Part shown: positions 1-11,356 of the stretch, one piece after another
How the letters are laid out: every line of letters begins with the position of its first letter
Numbering within the stretch: position 1 is the first letter of the stretch
NCBI RefSeq assembly: GCF_000321225.1
Contig: NW_004450302.1
Location: 4,648,948 to 4,712,947, forward strand
Length of the DNA: 64,000 nucleotides
Source: Odobenus rosmarus divergens
Taxonomy: Eukaryota > Chordata > Mammalia > Carnivora > Odobenidae
Reading direction: 5' to 3'
The notes under the pieces: model-generated
The model's database searches: none
What the model was told of the DNA's origin: nothing
The model's input: only the letters and a program-made list of their open reading frames with translations
Translations under genes and position numbers: made by a program

Positions 1-497
1 TCAGACACATGGAAGGGAGCTCTACTTCCCAGGGTTATGAGGATCATGAGGTGAGGCGTAAAGCACGCGGGACGAAGGAAGGGTGGTTGGCCAGAGCTCC
101 TGCCCTTCTTCCGAACAGACAGCACACCTAGAGCACGGGGCCTTCACTGATCACTTGTACTGTTCGCAGCTAAGGGCAAGCTGTTGCCGTGGCTACCGGG
201 CTGCAATGACCTTGTCCCTGGTCTCCTGTGACAACAGGTGAGATACATGATGAGACTTTCTAAGAAGCCCTGAACTAACAATAAGGAAAGCCATTATCCC
301 TGAGATTCACCTAGAGACCCACCATGCCCACATTTCACTTCCAATAATTCTAGCATTTGAAGTTAAAGCATTTCGAGTCCTTTCTGTTCATCATGCCTCC
401 TAAACGTGGCCAAGTAAGCCATCTGGCGCTCAGCTCTTCTAAAGCCGGAGGGAAAAAGTGACCATGGCTGGTGTTGGAGAGATGCAATGTGAGGCAT

Positions 498-707
498 GGG
501 GCGCCTGGGGGGACTCAACTGGTTAAATGTCCGACTTTTGATTTTGGCTCAGGTCGTGAGCTCAGGGTCATGAGCCTGAGCCCTACGTTGGACTCTGCAC
601 TCAGTGTGGAGCCTGCTTGGGATTCTCTCTCTCTGCCTCTGCCCTTCCCCTCTCGCACACGTTCTCTAAAAATAAAATAAAAATCCTTAAAAAAAAAAAA
701 AAAAAAA
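498..707 (+). mobile_element. SINEC (carnivore tRNA-Lys SINE), full length
   Basis: It begins ggggcgcctggg, has the CT-rich body and ends in an A-rich tail. A 14-bp target duplication with two differences (gcaatgtgaggcat / gcagtgcgaggcat) flanks it, so the insertion is intact but not recent. Confidence 0.9.
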
Positions 708-967
708 GCAGTGCGAGGCATCTTCAGGGCTGTTGGCAACGCCTGCCTTCCATTCTGCCTTTAGTTCCTCGCTCCTACATCAGAAACCCTGACTGAAATC
801 AAATGTCAGATCTGCCCAAGATGTGTCTGCTTATAGGTATATAAGCTTACGAATATTAACAACACTTATTATCAAAATTCCTACAATAACTGTGACTCAG
901 ATAATCTTGTCCCATTTAAAGAACTGTCAATGGTGTAATGCTGGATTAGGCAAGGTCCCAGTTTCTT

Positions 968-1138
968 TCCTTAAGATTTTATTTATTGATTTACTCGTCA
1001 CAGAGAAAAAGAGCGAACAAGCAGGGGAGAAGCTCCCCACGGAGCAAGGAGCCCGATGTGGGGCTCGATCCCAGGACCCTGGGATCATGACCTGAGCCAA
1101 AGGCTGCCGCTTAACTGACTGAGCCACCCAGGCGCCCC
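968..1138 (-). mobile_element. SINEC, inverted
   Basis: It runs from aagattttatttatt to gagccacccaggcgcccc. The 16-bp target duplications aaggtcccagtttctt and aaggtcctggtttctt lie on its two sides. Confidence 0.9.
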
Positions 1139-1394
1139 AAGGTCCTGGTTTCTTAAGAATGGAAGTTCTGCAGTAGAATAGCTAGTACTGTTCTCCTACT
1201 TGTAAAGTCAACACAGAAACAAAGGTCCCTCTGCCTGACAGGCTGATAGTAGCCATATTTCACTGAGGCCTTAGTGCTGGAAACCTCGAACAGGGGAGGT
1301 GTGTGCCCTGGGAGGGAAAAACAAGAGGACGCAGAGGAAGTCCCAGGGGACTGTGCGACCGTGTGGAGGAGACCCCGGGGAGCTTCGTGCTTAC

Positions 1395-4300
1395 CTTGTT
1401 GGCACATTGCTTACACTGCTTCTCGTCCAGGCAATCCCCTGCCACTTTGGCCAGGGCAGGATCCAGCGGGTTATCCTTCAAGTCCAGCCACTTCAGGCTC
1501 TGAAGAGATAGGACAGAGAGGCTGGTCAAGCCCAGGTTCAGAGTCCCTCAAGGTGAACCAAACGAGCAGGAAGAAAGCCCTAGCCTTCCGAGGCAGCACC
1601 CCCAAAGTGGTATTCGTGCCAGCCACTCACGGCCGTGCTCCACCCATCCCTGGGCCCTCAGCCTCGCCCGGCATGAAACACTCGTTCCTGAACTGTTACC
1701 TTGAGCTGAGCAAAGCTGACGGGCAGGGTCACCAGCCTGTTGTTGAGGAGATCCAGGTGCTGGAGGTTGACCAGACGGCCAAAGTCGGCCGGCAGTTGCT
1801 GCAGTTTATTCTTACTCAGGTCCAGCTTCACCAGGTGTGTGAGGCCGCAGAAATCCGCCTAGGACCCAGACAGGGAACACCTAGGCCCCGGGCTCACAGC
1901 TCGGAGTGATGATGCAGGTGAACCCTGACCCTACCCGCCACCAGCTCTTCCACCTGGAAGGAGATGCAGCCGACCCCCAGCACTTCTGCTCTAAGTAGTG
2001 AGATGCGTCCAGAGTGGACAAAGGAGGCACAAAATAAGTGTGTGTTCCCTCATGCTCTGTGCACCCTCCAACCCGACCTCCACATTGCTTCTGGAGGGAC
2101 TAGGGGCCTGTCCGGCCCCCCCACGGCACCCTATGCTCTCCTTTCTCAGGAGCTGTCAAAGCGCAGCATGACCATCCACTTCCCTAAAAAGATCGAACGT
2201 CCCTCAAGTACTCGGTCTTCTTCTCTGTTCTTTGCAGCACCTAGCATAGCACCCATCTACAGTTCTGCTGCCACCTCGGCACAAAGGCCCTGCTCACGCT
2301 CTCGGGGGACCTGTAACCGCCAGCAGATCAGCACTGCCGAGGAAGGCACAAACAACTGAACACATTCATACTGAAAAGCGCACTGGGGGCCGCGTCGTGA
2401 CTACCGACAGTGTGCACAGTGGGCGGCAAGCACTTGCCACCACACTTTCACTAGACATGAAATGCCTCCTAGAAGCAGTGGGATCTCGAATGCTTTTTCA
2501 TCGTGAGAAACGGTTCTTGCTGAGCTGCGGGAAGATGCTAGAGAGAATGAGTGAGGCCCAGGGGAATACTGACAGGGGAACAGACTAATGGGGGACCCAA
2601 TGAAGAAACTGCCAACTTCTGAGACCCAATTCCCAAGCAGAGCCCAGGGGAGCCGGGCACGGAATGATACGGCCAGAGTGATCACTGGTAAACACAACAA
2701 TGGCAACAGACTCAGGCCTGACAGTGAAGGTGCGCTGCTCTGGAGCACAGACCTGCCATCACCCAGGAGGGGCTGAAGGGCTGAACCATTCTGGGGCCTA
2801 CGAAGGTAAAGGACTGCAGACTGAAGACATCACAAAGCATATAATGGAGAAGAAGAACTGGGAGAAGTTATGGAAGAAAAATCAAAAGGATCTGACCACA
2901 GGCTGGATGTGTTGAACAAAAAAGTGTCTCAAAGTAATTCAAGGGTTAGGAGAATAATGCTACAGTAGTCCCCAAAAGCCACATTTTTTTCCTGTTCCTC
3001 ATCAAAAGATACACAAGGAGGCTGTTCATAAACAGCTTTCTCCCTGGAATGCAGAGGAACGTACAGAATGGCCTCTACTCTCCTCTATATGATAAGGAGG
3101 TAAACTATTTTTCAAAGGAATGAAATAAGGCAGAGAAAAAGATGACCCCAATAAGTGATCCAGCCAGCATTCTGTTGACTTTAGTTTTTCATGGCCTGAC
3201 TTTCCCACTGTTCTAAAGAATGAAGCCTCTACTGTGCTTCCCTTCTTGCTGAGACAAACCACCCCACCCCTCCCCCAGCACACTCCCATTCAGTTATAGC
3301 TTGTCTGCGGCCTGTCCTGAAATTACGGCTCTTAAGACATAACTCCCTCAAACAAGAAGCATCAGGGCTCTAGAAGGAAGTGGGCTCGCCTGCCAATCTC
3401 ACCGGTAGACTAGTCAGTTTATTGCAGGACAGATCCAGTATGGTGGCCTTCGGGAGGGCAGCCTAGGAAAAGGAATGAGAACAAAATGTCAAACCAACAC
3501 ATGGAAAGGTTCAGTGACATGAGGCATTTTCCAGAGAAAATTCCCACAATTAGGAAGGCCTTTAAAAATTAGCACTGGAATATAATAGTAGTAATAATAT
3601 AACAGCTGCATGCACCAACATTTACTACCTACCAAGTATATTACATTACAATCTCATTTACTACCTACCAAGTATATTACATTACAATCTTAATCCTCAC
3701 AGCCCTGTAAAATGGGAACTATTATCACCATTTTATAAATGAGGAAATCTTTGGGTATAAAGGTTAACTAGCTTGCCAAGGGCAGGGACGCAGCTCTTCA
3801 ATGGAACTGAAGTATGAACTGGAAATCTGTTCTAACCTCCACACTACAGAGCCAAGTGCCAAAGGCAAATGTAATTCATTAAAGGCAGGAAAATGTAGGG
3901 CACCCAAAGTGACCCTAGTGTGCCGGTAGGAAACCTGGTGGGAAAAGCAGGGACTATGATCTAACTCCACTTTGGCAACAAACTAATCTTCCTGGGACCT
4001 CAGGCCTCAGTTTCCTGGCTGGGAGTTTGGGAATGGTTTGGCGGGGGGGGCAGCAGCAACTGGATTCCAGCCAGTTTAAGCTGAGTTGGGAAGAGCCCTT
4101 GCCAACCTAGCAGTGACACTACACAGTCTTCAAGGAAGGACACCTCAGGGGCCAGGACAGCCAGCCGGATTGCCAGCTTCCAAGAAATGCAAGGTTCCGG
4201 GCCACACCCAGGTGTACCCAGAGGCCTACTTCTCAGAGGAGTCATTCATTCATTTACTCATTCATTCTCCGAACAGCCAGCAACCACTCCGTGGGCGCCT

Positions 4301-4713
4301 ACTTTGAGTCAAACACGGAGGTGAGTGCTGTGAAAGCCCCCCAGATAGGAGGGGAGATTCACTCCTGACTCGTAAAAAGCCCAGGGTCGAACAAGCAGCA
4401 CCTTCTCATCTTCTGGAACTGCGCCAATGTGACACGTGTACATCCCAGGAAGAAAACTGCGGGCAGAGGTGGGCTCCCCGCGAACTCAGTCCCACTCCTC
4501 CCACCTAGTTTTAAGATCTGGAAACTGAGGCGTGCGAAAGGAGGCGACCCGCACAGGGGCCTGCGCCAGTCTGGGGCGGGGACCTGGGCCTCGCGGGGCT
4601 GTACTGACCAGCTCCTTGACCGGGACCTCGTTCAGGTCGCTGAGGCTCAGGTCCAGCTCGTTGCCGTCCAGCTTGTCGCGGAGGTTCCCGCCCTTGCTAC
4701 CGGCCTTGGTCAT
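1395..4713 (-). CDS. LRRC59: LRRC59, leucine-rich repeat-containing protein 59 (N-terminal 143 codons; 3' part outside the window)
   Basis: LRRC59 is an ER and nuclear-envelope membrane protein with cytosolic leucine-rich repeats, known to help nuclear import of FGF1 and to associate with ribosomes. Coding exons in transcription order are 4609-4713, 3403-3462, 1700-1858 and 1395-1499. All have GT donors and AG acceptors, and every junction falls between codons (35+20+53+35 residues). The start [14 protein letters not shown] and the LRR motifs ([48 protein letters not shown]) identify the family, followed by [13 protein letters not shown]. The charged coiled-coil and C-terminal membrane anchor of this roughly 307-residue protein are not present left of 1395, so the last exons lie beyond the left edge. 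This is a cut by the window, not a broken gene. The ATG sits in a CpG-rich promoter. The identification is from remembered human protein and is very secure. Confidence 0.96.
3619..3690. repeat. Perfect 36-bp tandem duplication in LRRC59 intron 1
   Basis: Two head-to-tail copies (3619-3654 and 3655-3690), each beginning catttactacctaccaag, are identical over 36 bp. The second copy runs directly into a MIR-like sequence. Confidence 0.93.
3655..3840 (-). repeat. MIR SINE remnant
   Basis: The order taatcctcacagccctgtaa, then a 'cattttataaatgaggaaa' core, then a 'cttgccaagg' segment is that of an inverted MIR. It is strongly diverged. Confidence 0.6.
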
Positions 4714-5070
4714 GGTGACGCCGGCCGAGCGGTCCCGGCTCCAGGGGCTCCGACGGGCAGGAGAGGGGCTGAGAAGCCGCTCGTCGGTTCAGTGGGCTCG
4801 CACCCAACCGACAACGCCCGCGTCCGCCGCCGCCGCAGGTGCAAGCCGCCGCCGTCCGCCCGACCGCCCGCTGCACTCTGAGCCCCGCGCCCAGCTCCCA
4901 CTGGTGCCGCCGCGACGACGACCACTTCCGTGTCCACGTCACCTTCCGCGGCCACTGAGAAGGGCGGGGCCAGAGCGGCCAGGGCGTGTGCGGGAACGCC
5001 CTCTGGCGCCGAGGAGGGCACACTGCAGTGGCCGCCGCCTCCGGAAGGGTGGGGTTCAAAGTTGAGAGTT
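4530..5070 (-). promoter_or_regulatory. LRRC59: CpG-island promoter of LRRC59
   Basis: This is a GC- and CpG-rich block around the LRRC59 start codon and exon 1. Upstream of the ATG (higher coordinates) there are CCG/GCC runs, an ETS-like cacttccg and CRE-like cacgtcac sequences near 4920-4945. No TATA box is seen. This fits a housekeeping CpG-island promoter. The transcription start is inferred to lie within about 200 bp of the ATG but cannot be fixed here. Confidence 0.7.
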
Positions 5071-5239
5071 CGGTTACCCGGCTGAGCGGTGGTTTTTTCC
5101 CCAGTGGCCCGGGGTACGTCACCATCGCTGGCAGCGCCAGGAGGCGAAAGGGCACGGGACTGGGCGCCAGGAGACCTGGATTGCATCCCAAACTGACTTT
5201 ATCAGATCACCCCCATGCTCGTTGATTAGGAGCCAAAAC

Positions 5240-5609
5240 TGCACGTCTTTCAAAATTGCTCCGGTCCTCTTTACTTAATCCCCAAATGATCATCACCCTG
5301 AAAATTCAGCCTCTGAATCTCTCTTATCTCCTCTTCCCTGCTCCAGCCCTTGTCCAGGTGGCCATCACCTCGCGCCTGGATTATTCTGAGTCTCTTTCCC
5401 TGCCATCCATCTCTACCCAGCTGCCCAGATGACCGTTCTAAAAATCTAACCAAGTTTTTCCTCTGCTTCAAACCCTTCAAACCTCTGGCTACCTCTAGAA
5501 TATGGACCACTCTCCTTTCTAGACTGGGCCCTGCCTGCTTCTGCAGTCCCCTCACAAACCCCAGTCCCTCCTAGCCTGGGATGCTGTGTAGACTTCATTA
5601 GGTGGCCTC
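5240..5609 (+). repeat. L2 LINE remnant, left part (split by the solo LTR)
   Basis: The pyrimidine-rich text ending in 'ctgcttcaaacccttcaaac' and 'ctggctacctctagaat' resembles the L2 3' region. It stops exactly at the LTR and resumes after it, with an L2-like 3' end near 6610-6755. Confidence 0.55.
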
Positions 5610-6199
5610 TGATGTAGGAAACAAAGGCAGAAGAAAAATTATTAAATTTCCTTACTACTTACAGCCCACTGATAAGTCCTTAAAACAGGCAGAGTGACAT
5701 TCCTCTTGGAACTCAGCTGCCTCCATGTTAAAACCTTGCTAAGGGTAAAGCAAGCCTGACACCCCCGCCCCCACCCCACCCCAGGATCCTGTAAGTCTAC
5801 TTTAACATATAAAAATTCCTTTGGAAACTTCCTTTATCTCTACCCCTATAAGATACACGTTGGCAATCATCCCCCAAGCATATGACCCACCGATATACAT
5901 CTGAAGGATCTCATGACTAAGGTTTTATTAGACAGTAATAAATGACCTTTTCCCAACAATAGCTAGCCCCCTCAAGGTCCTGGAAACCTTGCTTCCAAAA
6001 TTCCTTAGAGACTTAGGCTATCCTTAACCCCCTCCCAACTTGAAAGTATTTAATAGGCCATTCCTCGCGACCCTGGGGCAGCTCTTTCTGCCCACGGGTC
6101 CTGTCCCTGGCTTTAATAAAACCACCTTTTTGCACCAGAGATGTCTCAAGGATTCTTTCTTGGCCGCCGGCTTCGAACCCTAAGGTCTTTCCTACATCA
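5610..6199 (+). mobile_element. Solo LTR of an endogenous retrovirus (class I-like)
   Basis: The element starts TGATGTAGGAAA and ends TTTCCTACATCA, a perfect 12-bp terminal inverted repeat with canonical TG...CA ends. It is flanked by the 5-bp direct repeat GCCTC (5605-5609 and 6200-6204). An AATAAA signal sits at 6115-6120, with a TATA-like TATTTAATA shortly before it, in the order expected for U3-R-U5. No internal retroviral genes are present, so this is a solo LTR left by recombination. The class is inferred from its length (590 bp) and layout, and the family name is unknown to me. Confidence 0.85.
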
Positions 6200-6204
6200 G
6201 CCTC

Positions 6205-6765
6205 CACACCTTTCTCTCTCCTGGGATGGCCTTGCTTCCCAATGCACCTCTGTTTAGCTCATTTCTAGTCCTTCAGGAAACCTCCCCAGTGTGAAGCCCA
6301 GAGCTAGTTAGGGGTCCCTCCTCGGGACTCTGATAATTTCCCATGTGCTACCTTACTATCAGAGGTGCTAGAGCTAGGTGGCTAAGGTAGGGCCTCTGAC
6401 TCTGCCAGTTGCTGTTTATGAAAGCTTAAGCAATCACCATGCCCTATTTAGGCATGGAGAGATGACAAATGTGCATAGTAATGGTACCTAGCTGGTAGAG
6501 TCTGGGGAGGACTGAATGAGCAAAACACCACGAGCTTACCGTAGTGACTGGCATTTAGTAATTTAGTAAGTACCTGATAAATATTAGCCATAATTCATAA
6601 CTTGCCTTGTGTTATACTTACCTTTATGTGTCTGTACTCCACTCTGGACTGTGAGGGAGGGGTTTTGTCTTTGTATCCCCAGTGTCTGAGGCATGGTGGT
6701 TCTCATTCAAAAGTCTGCTGAATGAATGAATGAATGAATGAATGAATGAACAAGTGAAGCACTTT
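6205..6765 (+). repeat. L2 LINE remnant, right part with (TGAA)n tail; possible MIR piece inside
   Basis: After the LTR the L2-like text continues ('ctttctctctcctgggatgg'). The 6610-6755 part has the L2 3'-end order (ctgtactccactctggact ... tttgtatccccagtgtc) and ends in an uninterrupted TGAA microsatellite. Around 6395-6605 the sequence looks more like MIR. Confidence 0.6.
6718..6750 (+). repeat. (TGAA)n microsatellite at the L2 3' end
   Basis: About seven uninterrupted tgaa units follow 'gtctgc'. This is probably polymorphic. Confidence 0.85.
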
Positions 6766-7052
6766 ATCCACTTCACACCTCAGTTTGCTCATCTTTGAAA
6801 TGGGCACATCAAAGTTTCTCTCAGAGAGCAACTGTGAAGACCAAATGAAGTCAGTGCCATGACAGATTCACTTCACAAATCCTTGTGCACACCCCTCCTA
6901 CCCCCAACAAGGCACTGTGCCAGGCTTCTGGGAACCAGACAAGGCAACTGCATAATTATACATTAGCACTTGGCAATCTCTAAAGCCCTTGAGCATCCAT
7001 TATCTCATTGTGATAAAGTACACAAAAAGACTATACAGTGCATTTTATTGTT

Positions 7053-7215
7053 CTCTCTCTCTTTTTTAGAGAGCATGCACTCATGTGAGTTGGTGAGGGG
7101 GAGAGAATCTGAAGCGGGGGCTCGATCTCACGACCCTGAGATCGTGACTGACGTAAGCCAAAATCAAGAGCCCAACGCTTAACCCTTTAACTGACTGAGC
7201 CCACCAGGCGCCCCT
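7053..7215 (-). mobile_element. SINEC, inverted, diverged
   Basis: It contains gagagcatgcactcatgtg, ggggctcgatctcacgaccc and ends ctgagcccaccaggcgcccc. One extra base in the tRNA-like head and many changes indicate an older copy. Confidence 0.85.
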
Positions 7216-7499
7216 GTTGTCTCTTTTCTATTAAGGAAGAAACTCAGGGAGAAGTAACTTTTCCTCAGTCCCATAGGGGCAGACCTAAATCTTTTGATTC
7301 CAAATCCGGTTTGTTCCCACTACACCCTCTCATCCCTGCCCCCAAAAGACCTACAATCAACACAAGTAATTATTATAAAAAGTAGAAAGGATAAGGGCCC
7401 TACCACATACAGACAAAACCTGTGTAAACGTACAGGGCTGCGTGGGAATGTGTTTGAGAGTGATAACATCAGACTTACATATGTAAGAGCATTCTGTCC

Positions 7500-7625
7500 A
7501 GGGCTATGATTTACATATGTTATTTCTTTTAACTCATAACAGCCTTATAAGGCAGACATTATTTCGGTTTTTCAAAGAAAGTAACAGGCTCAGAGAGGTC
7601 AACTACTTAGTTATTTAAAGACAGT
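7500..7625 (-). repeat. MIR remnant, inverted
   Basis: The sequence 'cataacagccttataaggca' followed by 'aggctcagagaggtcaacta' is the inverted MIR core. Confidence 0.6.
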
Positions 7626-7969
7626 CGTGGTAGGGAGGTGAACGTATTCCACGACATGTGGGTCATACCCAGTACGGTGGAGAAAAAGAGCCTGGAAGAA
7701 GGAAGGGAGCAGGAAGGCACCATGGAGGAGGAGGCATTTAAGTCGGGCTTGGGGGAATGGGTCAGATGCAGACAGGCAGAGTCACAGCCCAGGACGCGGG
7801 GTGGAAGAGTGAGCAATTGACAGCAGCTGTTCACTCTGAGAAAGGTTTTTTGTTGTTGGGGCCGCTGTTGTTGTTGTCTTACATCCCTAAGGCAGCTTGA
7901 TGAGAAAGTGGAGCCTGTCATCTGTGGGCAGGTTTTCCTTGGGAACAATAGACTGGCCCTGGCCTGCAG

Positions 7970-8141
7970 GGCTGATCAGGTCATGATCCCGGGGTCCTGG
8001 GATCGAGCCCCACATGGGGCTCCCTGCTCAGCAGGAAGCCTGCTTCTCCCTCTCCCACTCCCCCTGCTTGTGTTCCCTCTCTCGCTGTGTCTCTCTCTGT
8101 CAAATAAATAAATAAAATCTTTAATAAATAAATAAATAAAT
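7970..8141 (+). mobile_element. SINEC lacking its head
   Basis: It begins inside the element (ctgatcaggtcatgatcccg) and runs to an aataaa-rich tail. The next SINEC begins directly in or after this tail. Confidence 0.85.
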
Positions 8142-8369
8142 AGGGCGCCTGGGTGGCTCAGTTGGTTAAGCGACTGCCTCCGGCTCAGGTCATGATCCTG
8201 GAGTCCCGGGATCGAGTCCCGCATCGGGCTCCCTGCTCGGCAGGGAGCCTGCTTCTCCCTCTGACCCTCCCCCCTCTCGTGCTCTCTATCTCATTCTCTC
8301 TCTCAAATAAATAAATAAAATCTTTTAATAAAAAAATAATTAAAATAAATAAATAAATAAATAAATAAA
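8142..8369 (+). mobile_element. SINEC, full length, inserted in the tail of the preceding copy
   Basis: A complete head (agggcgcctgggtggctcag), body and long (aaat)n tail are present. A-rich SINE tails are preferred targets for later SINE insertions, which explains the tandem arrangement. Confidence 0.9.
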
Positions 8370-8665
8370 GTTTTTCAGTTTTGAGTTGCCAGAAAATTGT
8401 GATTGTTTTAAGATCCTATCTGCCTGTGTCTGCCATCAATTCCTGGTTGTGATCAAAGTAATGTTACTCTGCATAGCAGTTCAGGACAAGTTCCCAATTT
8501 TCACTTTCAGTTTGAATATCAGAAACAGCCGTTTTTAGAACAATTTTTTGTCAGCCTCGTTGTTTGTTTTTTGTTTTGGGTACTGGCTACCAGATCGGAC
8601 AGGCAGAGTGTGAGTGTTATGTTGTCTCTGGGCACCGTCATCTCTACTTTCAAAATGAGAATCCA

Positions 8666-8797
8666 GGGGCGCCTGGCTGCCTCAGTCGGTAGAGCATCTG
8701 ACTCTTGGATCTCAGGGTCGTGAGCTCAAGTCCCACATTGGGCGTGGAACCTACTTAAAAAAAAAAACAAAAACAAACACAAAACACAAAACGAAAC
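8666..8797 (+). mobile_element. SINEC of the short type
   Basis: This is a short variant with 'ggtagagcatctgactcttgg' and ending 'gggcgtggaacctacttaaa'. The direct repeat aaaatgagaa precedes it and recurs directly after its A-rich tail. Confidence 0.88.
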
Positions 8798-9183
8798 AAA
8801 ATGAGAACCCTTCCTCATTCTCCTCTCCCTTTTCCTTCGCCGGGGCTGCTAGCAGTCTCTATTTTCCTCCTCTCCTTCAGGAGCTCTGCATTTCTACCCA
8901 GACAGCTCCCACCTCGGACATCCAGTGAAGATTCTTTAAAAGGGACATTTTTCATATCCAGTCAATTACAACAGAGAGCTATGAAAAATTACACCAGAGA
9001 AAAGAAATTTGCCCAAGGTCATTGAGCAAGATTTCTTCCCAGATCCGACTCCGAGGCTAATTCCAAGTCTGAGCAACCCCTTTGCACTCACTGCTTTGCT
9101 GTAAAAAACCTCACCAAACATGCTAGTCCCTGTACATGATCGATGGCACTCATCAAGAAGCCTGCTAGTAAAAACTTTTATTG

Positions 9184-9380
9184 AGGGGCATCTGGTTGAG
9201 CTCAATTGGTTAAGTGTCCCACCCTTGATTTCAGTTCAGGTCATGATCTCAGGGTTGTGAGATCCAGCCCCGCATGGGGCTCGGGACTAGGCATGGAGCC
9301 TGCTTAAGATTTGCTCTCTCCTTCTTCCTCTACCCCTCCCCACCCATGCTTATGCTCTCTCTCTCTCTCAAAAAAATTTT
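9184..9380 (+). mobile_element. SINEC, diverged
   Basis: The head ggggcatctggttgagctca, the CT-rich body and a short A-rich end are seen. Differences from the younger copies suggest an older subfamily. Confidence 0.85.
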
Positions 9381-9402
9381 TTTGTTGAGATAAAACATGT
9401 AT

Positions 9403-9523
9403 GGGGCACCTGGCTGGCTCAGTTGGTAGAGCATGTGACTCTTCATCTCAAGGTTGTAGGTTCAAGCCCCACATTGGGTGTAGAGTTTATTTAAAAATAA
9501 ATAAAATCTAAAGAAAAAAAAAA
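9403..9523 (+). mobile_element. SINEC of the short type
   Basis: It has 'ggggcacctggctggctcag', 'tggtagagcatgtgactctt', then 'gggtgtagagtttatttaaa' and an A tail. It lacks the long CT-rich body. Confidence 0.85.
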
Positions 9524-9629
9524 CCCATGCACACTGTCTTAGGAAAATAAAACAAGAAAAAGACTTTTAACAAAAAAAGCATTGGTTCTCTGCTCTACCC
9601 TTCCTCCCAGTCCCATGCTCCAAAAAGAA

Positions 9630-10770
9630 CTCTTTTTTTATTGTAACAAAAGACATAAATAAAACTTACCATTTTATTTTAACCATTTTAACCACTTTTT
9701 AAAAGATTTTATTTATTTATTTGAGAGAGAGAGAGAGAGCGCGCGTGCGTGCAAGGGTGAGGGGGAGAGCGGAGGAGGAGAGAGAGAGACAAGCAGACTC
9801 TGCACTGGGCATGGAGCCCTAGGAGAGGTTCCATTCCAGGACCCCAAGATCATGACCTGAGCCGAAGCCAAGATCAGATGCTTAACCGACTGAGCCACCC
9901 AGGCACTCCCCATTTTAACCATTTTTAAGTGCCCAGTTCAGTGGCCTTATGTTCCCTCGCACTGTTGTGCAACCATCATCACCATCCATCTCCAGAACAT
10001 TTTCATCTTCCCAAATAAAAACTCTATACCCATTAAACACTAATTCCCCTCCCCCCCCCACCCCTGGCAACCACCATTCTACTTCCAGTGGAATGTGACT
10101 ACTTTAGGTACCTCATGTAAGTGTTTGCTCTTTTGTGTCTGGCTCATTTTACTTAGCATGTTGTCCTCAAGGTTCGTTTCTCTTATAGCACATGTGAGAG
10201 TTTCCCTCCTTTTATAAGGCTGAATAATATTCCATTGTATGGACATACTGCATTTTGTTTATCCACTCAAATATCTGCCAAAGGACGTTTGGATTGTTTC
10301 CGCCTTTTGGCTTTTGTGAATAATGCTGTTACAAACATATGTGTACAAATGTCTGCTCAAGTTCCTACTTGGAATTCCTTGGAGTACAAACCTAGAGATG
10401 GAGTTGCCAGAACATGGAGTAATTATTTTTAACTTTTTGAGGAACTGCCATGCTGTTCTCCACAGTGTCTGCTCCATTTTACATTCTCACCACAATGTAC
10501 AAGGCTTTCCAGTTTTTCCACCTCCTTGCCAATACTTACTGTTTTCTGTTTTTATTTTTTTTGAATAGGCATCCTCAGGGGTGTGAAGTGGTATCTCATT
10601 GTGGTTTTGATTTGTATTTCCCTAATGACTACTGATGTTGAGCACCTTGTCATTTGTATTTTTGTGTTGAGCATCTTTCCACGTGCTTATTGTCCGTTGT
10701 ATGTCTTCTTTGGAGAAATGTCTGTTCAAACCAAAGGGAACCATTTTGAAAGATTTTAACCATGTATGCT
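9630..10770 (-). repeat. L1 LINE 3' fragment, inverted, interrupted by a SINEC
   Basis: On the plus strand the text includes 'aataatattccattgtatgg', 'ctttttgaggaactgccatg' and 'ctcattgtggttttgatttg', familiar phrases of the inverted mammalian L1 3' part. Reading frames are decayed and no functional ORF2 remains. The SINE at 9700-9909 splits it. Confidence 0.85.
9700..9909 (-). mobile_element. SINEC inserted in an L1
   Basis: It runs from aaaagattttatttatttat to gagccacccaggcactcccc. Flanking copies of 'attttaacca' mark a target duplication inside the L1 fragment. Confidence 0.9.
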
Positions 10771-11159
10771 TTATCTTCTGTTAGTTGCCTCTAAATATTA
10801 TATGTATTCAACCATTTCTTGATCTTGTTTGATAGGGGAGGATTTTCATGGCTGTGTCTCCTCCCCAAGTGCTCCTAATACAGTTTAATTATTATTTTCA
10901 TACATAGACTGGTTACCTGTGCAACTTTAAATAACATACTCCTTTATTTCACGTTCCATCATCGACAGACAGGATCTCTTGATGACTCAAGTTAAGGTAG
11001 GTATATCTGCCTGGCCCCTCCATCTCCTACCCCTTCCTTCTCTACTTCTGTCATGTGTGACTTCCGAGGTGTGTAGCATTTACCTTCTGTTCGCTGTGAT
11101 GAACTCTTCTGAACTTTATTCATAGGTTGATACTAAGACTTTTTTAAAAGATTAAATGC

Positions 11160-11356
11160 GGGGCGCCTGGGTGGCATAATTGGTTAAATGACCAACTTTG
11201 GTTTCAGCTCAGGTCATGATCTCAGGGTCATGAGATTGAGCCCCATGTTGGGCTCCGTGCTCAGCACGGAGTCTGTTTGAGATTCTCTCTCTCTCTCTCC
11301 CTGCCCGTCCCGCTTGTGCTCTCTCTCAAATAAATAAATAAATCTTTTTTTTTAAA
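11160..11356 (+). mobile_element. SINEC, full length
   Basis: The head ggggcgcctgggtggcataa, the CT-rich body and the aataaataaataaatc tail are all present. Confidence 0.9.

Larger units (their letters stand above)
1..1394. other. LRRC59: LRRC59 intron after coding exon 4, left part of window
   Basis: This stretch follows the donor of LRRC59 exon 4 (AACAAG|GTAAGC at 1395/1394). It contains two SINEC insertions (498-707 and 968-1138). Outside these I see only unique, non-coding-looking sequence and no match to the missing LRRC59 C-terminal exons on either strand. Confidence 0.7.

Noticed and set aside
1395..1500. LRRC59 as a truncated pseudogene
   Set aside because: The four exons are intact with proper splice sites. 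The missing C-terminus is explained by the window edge.
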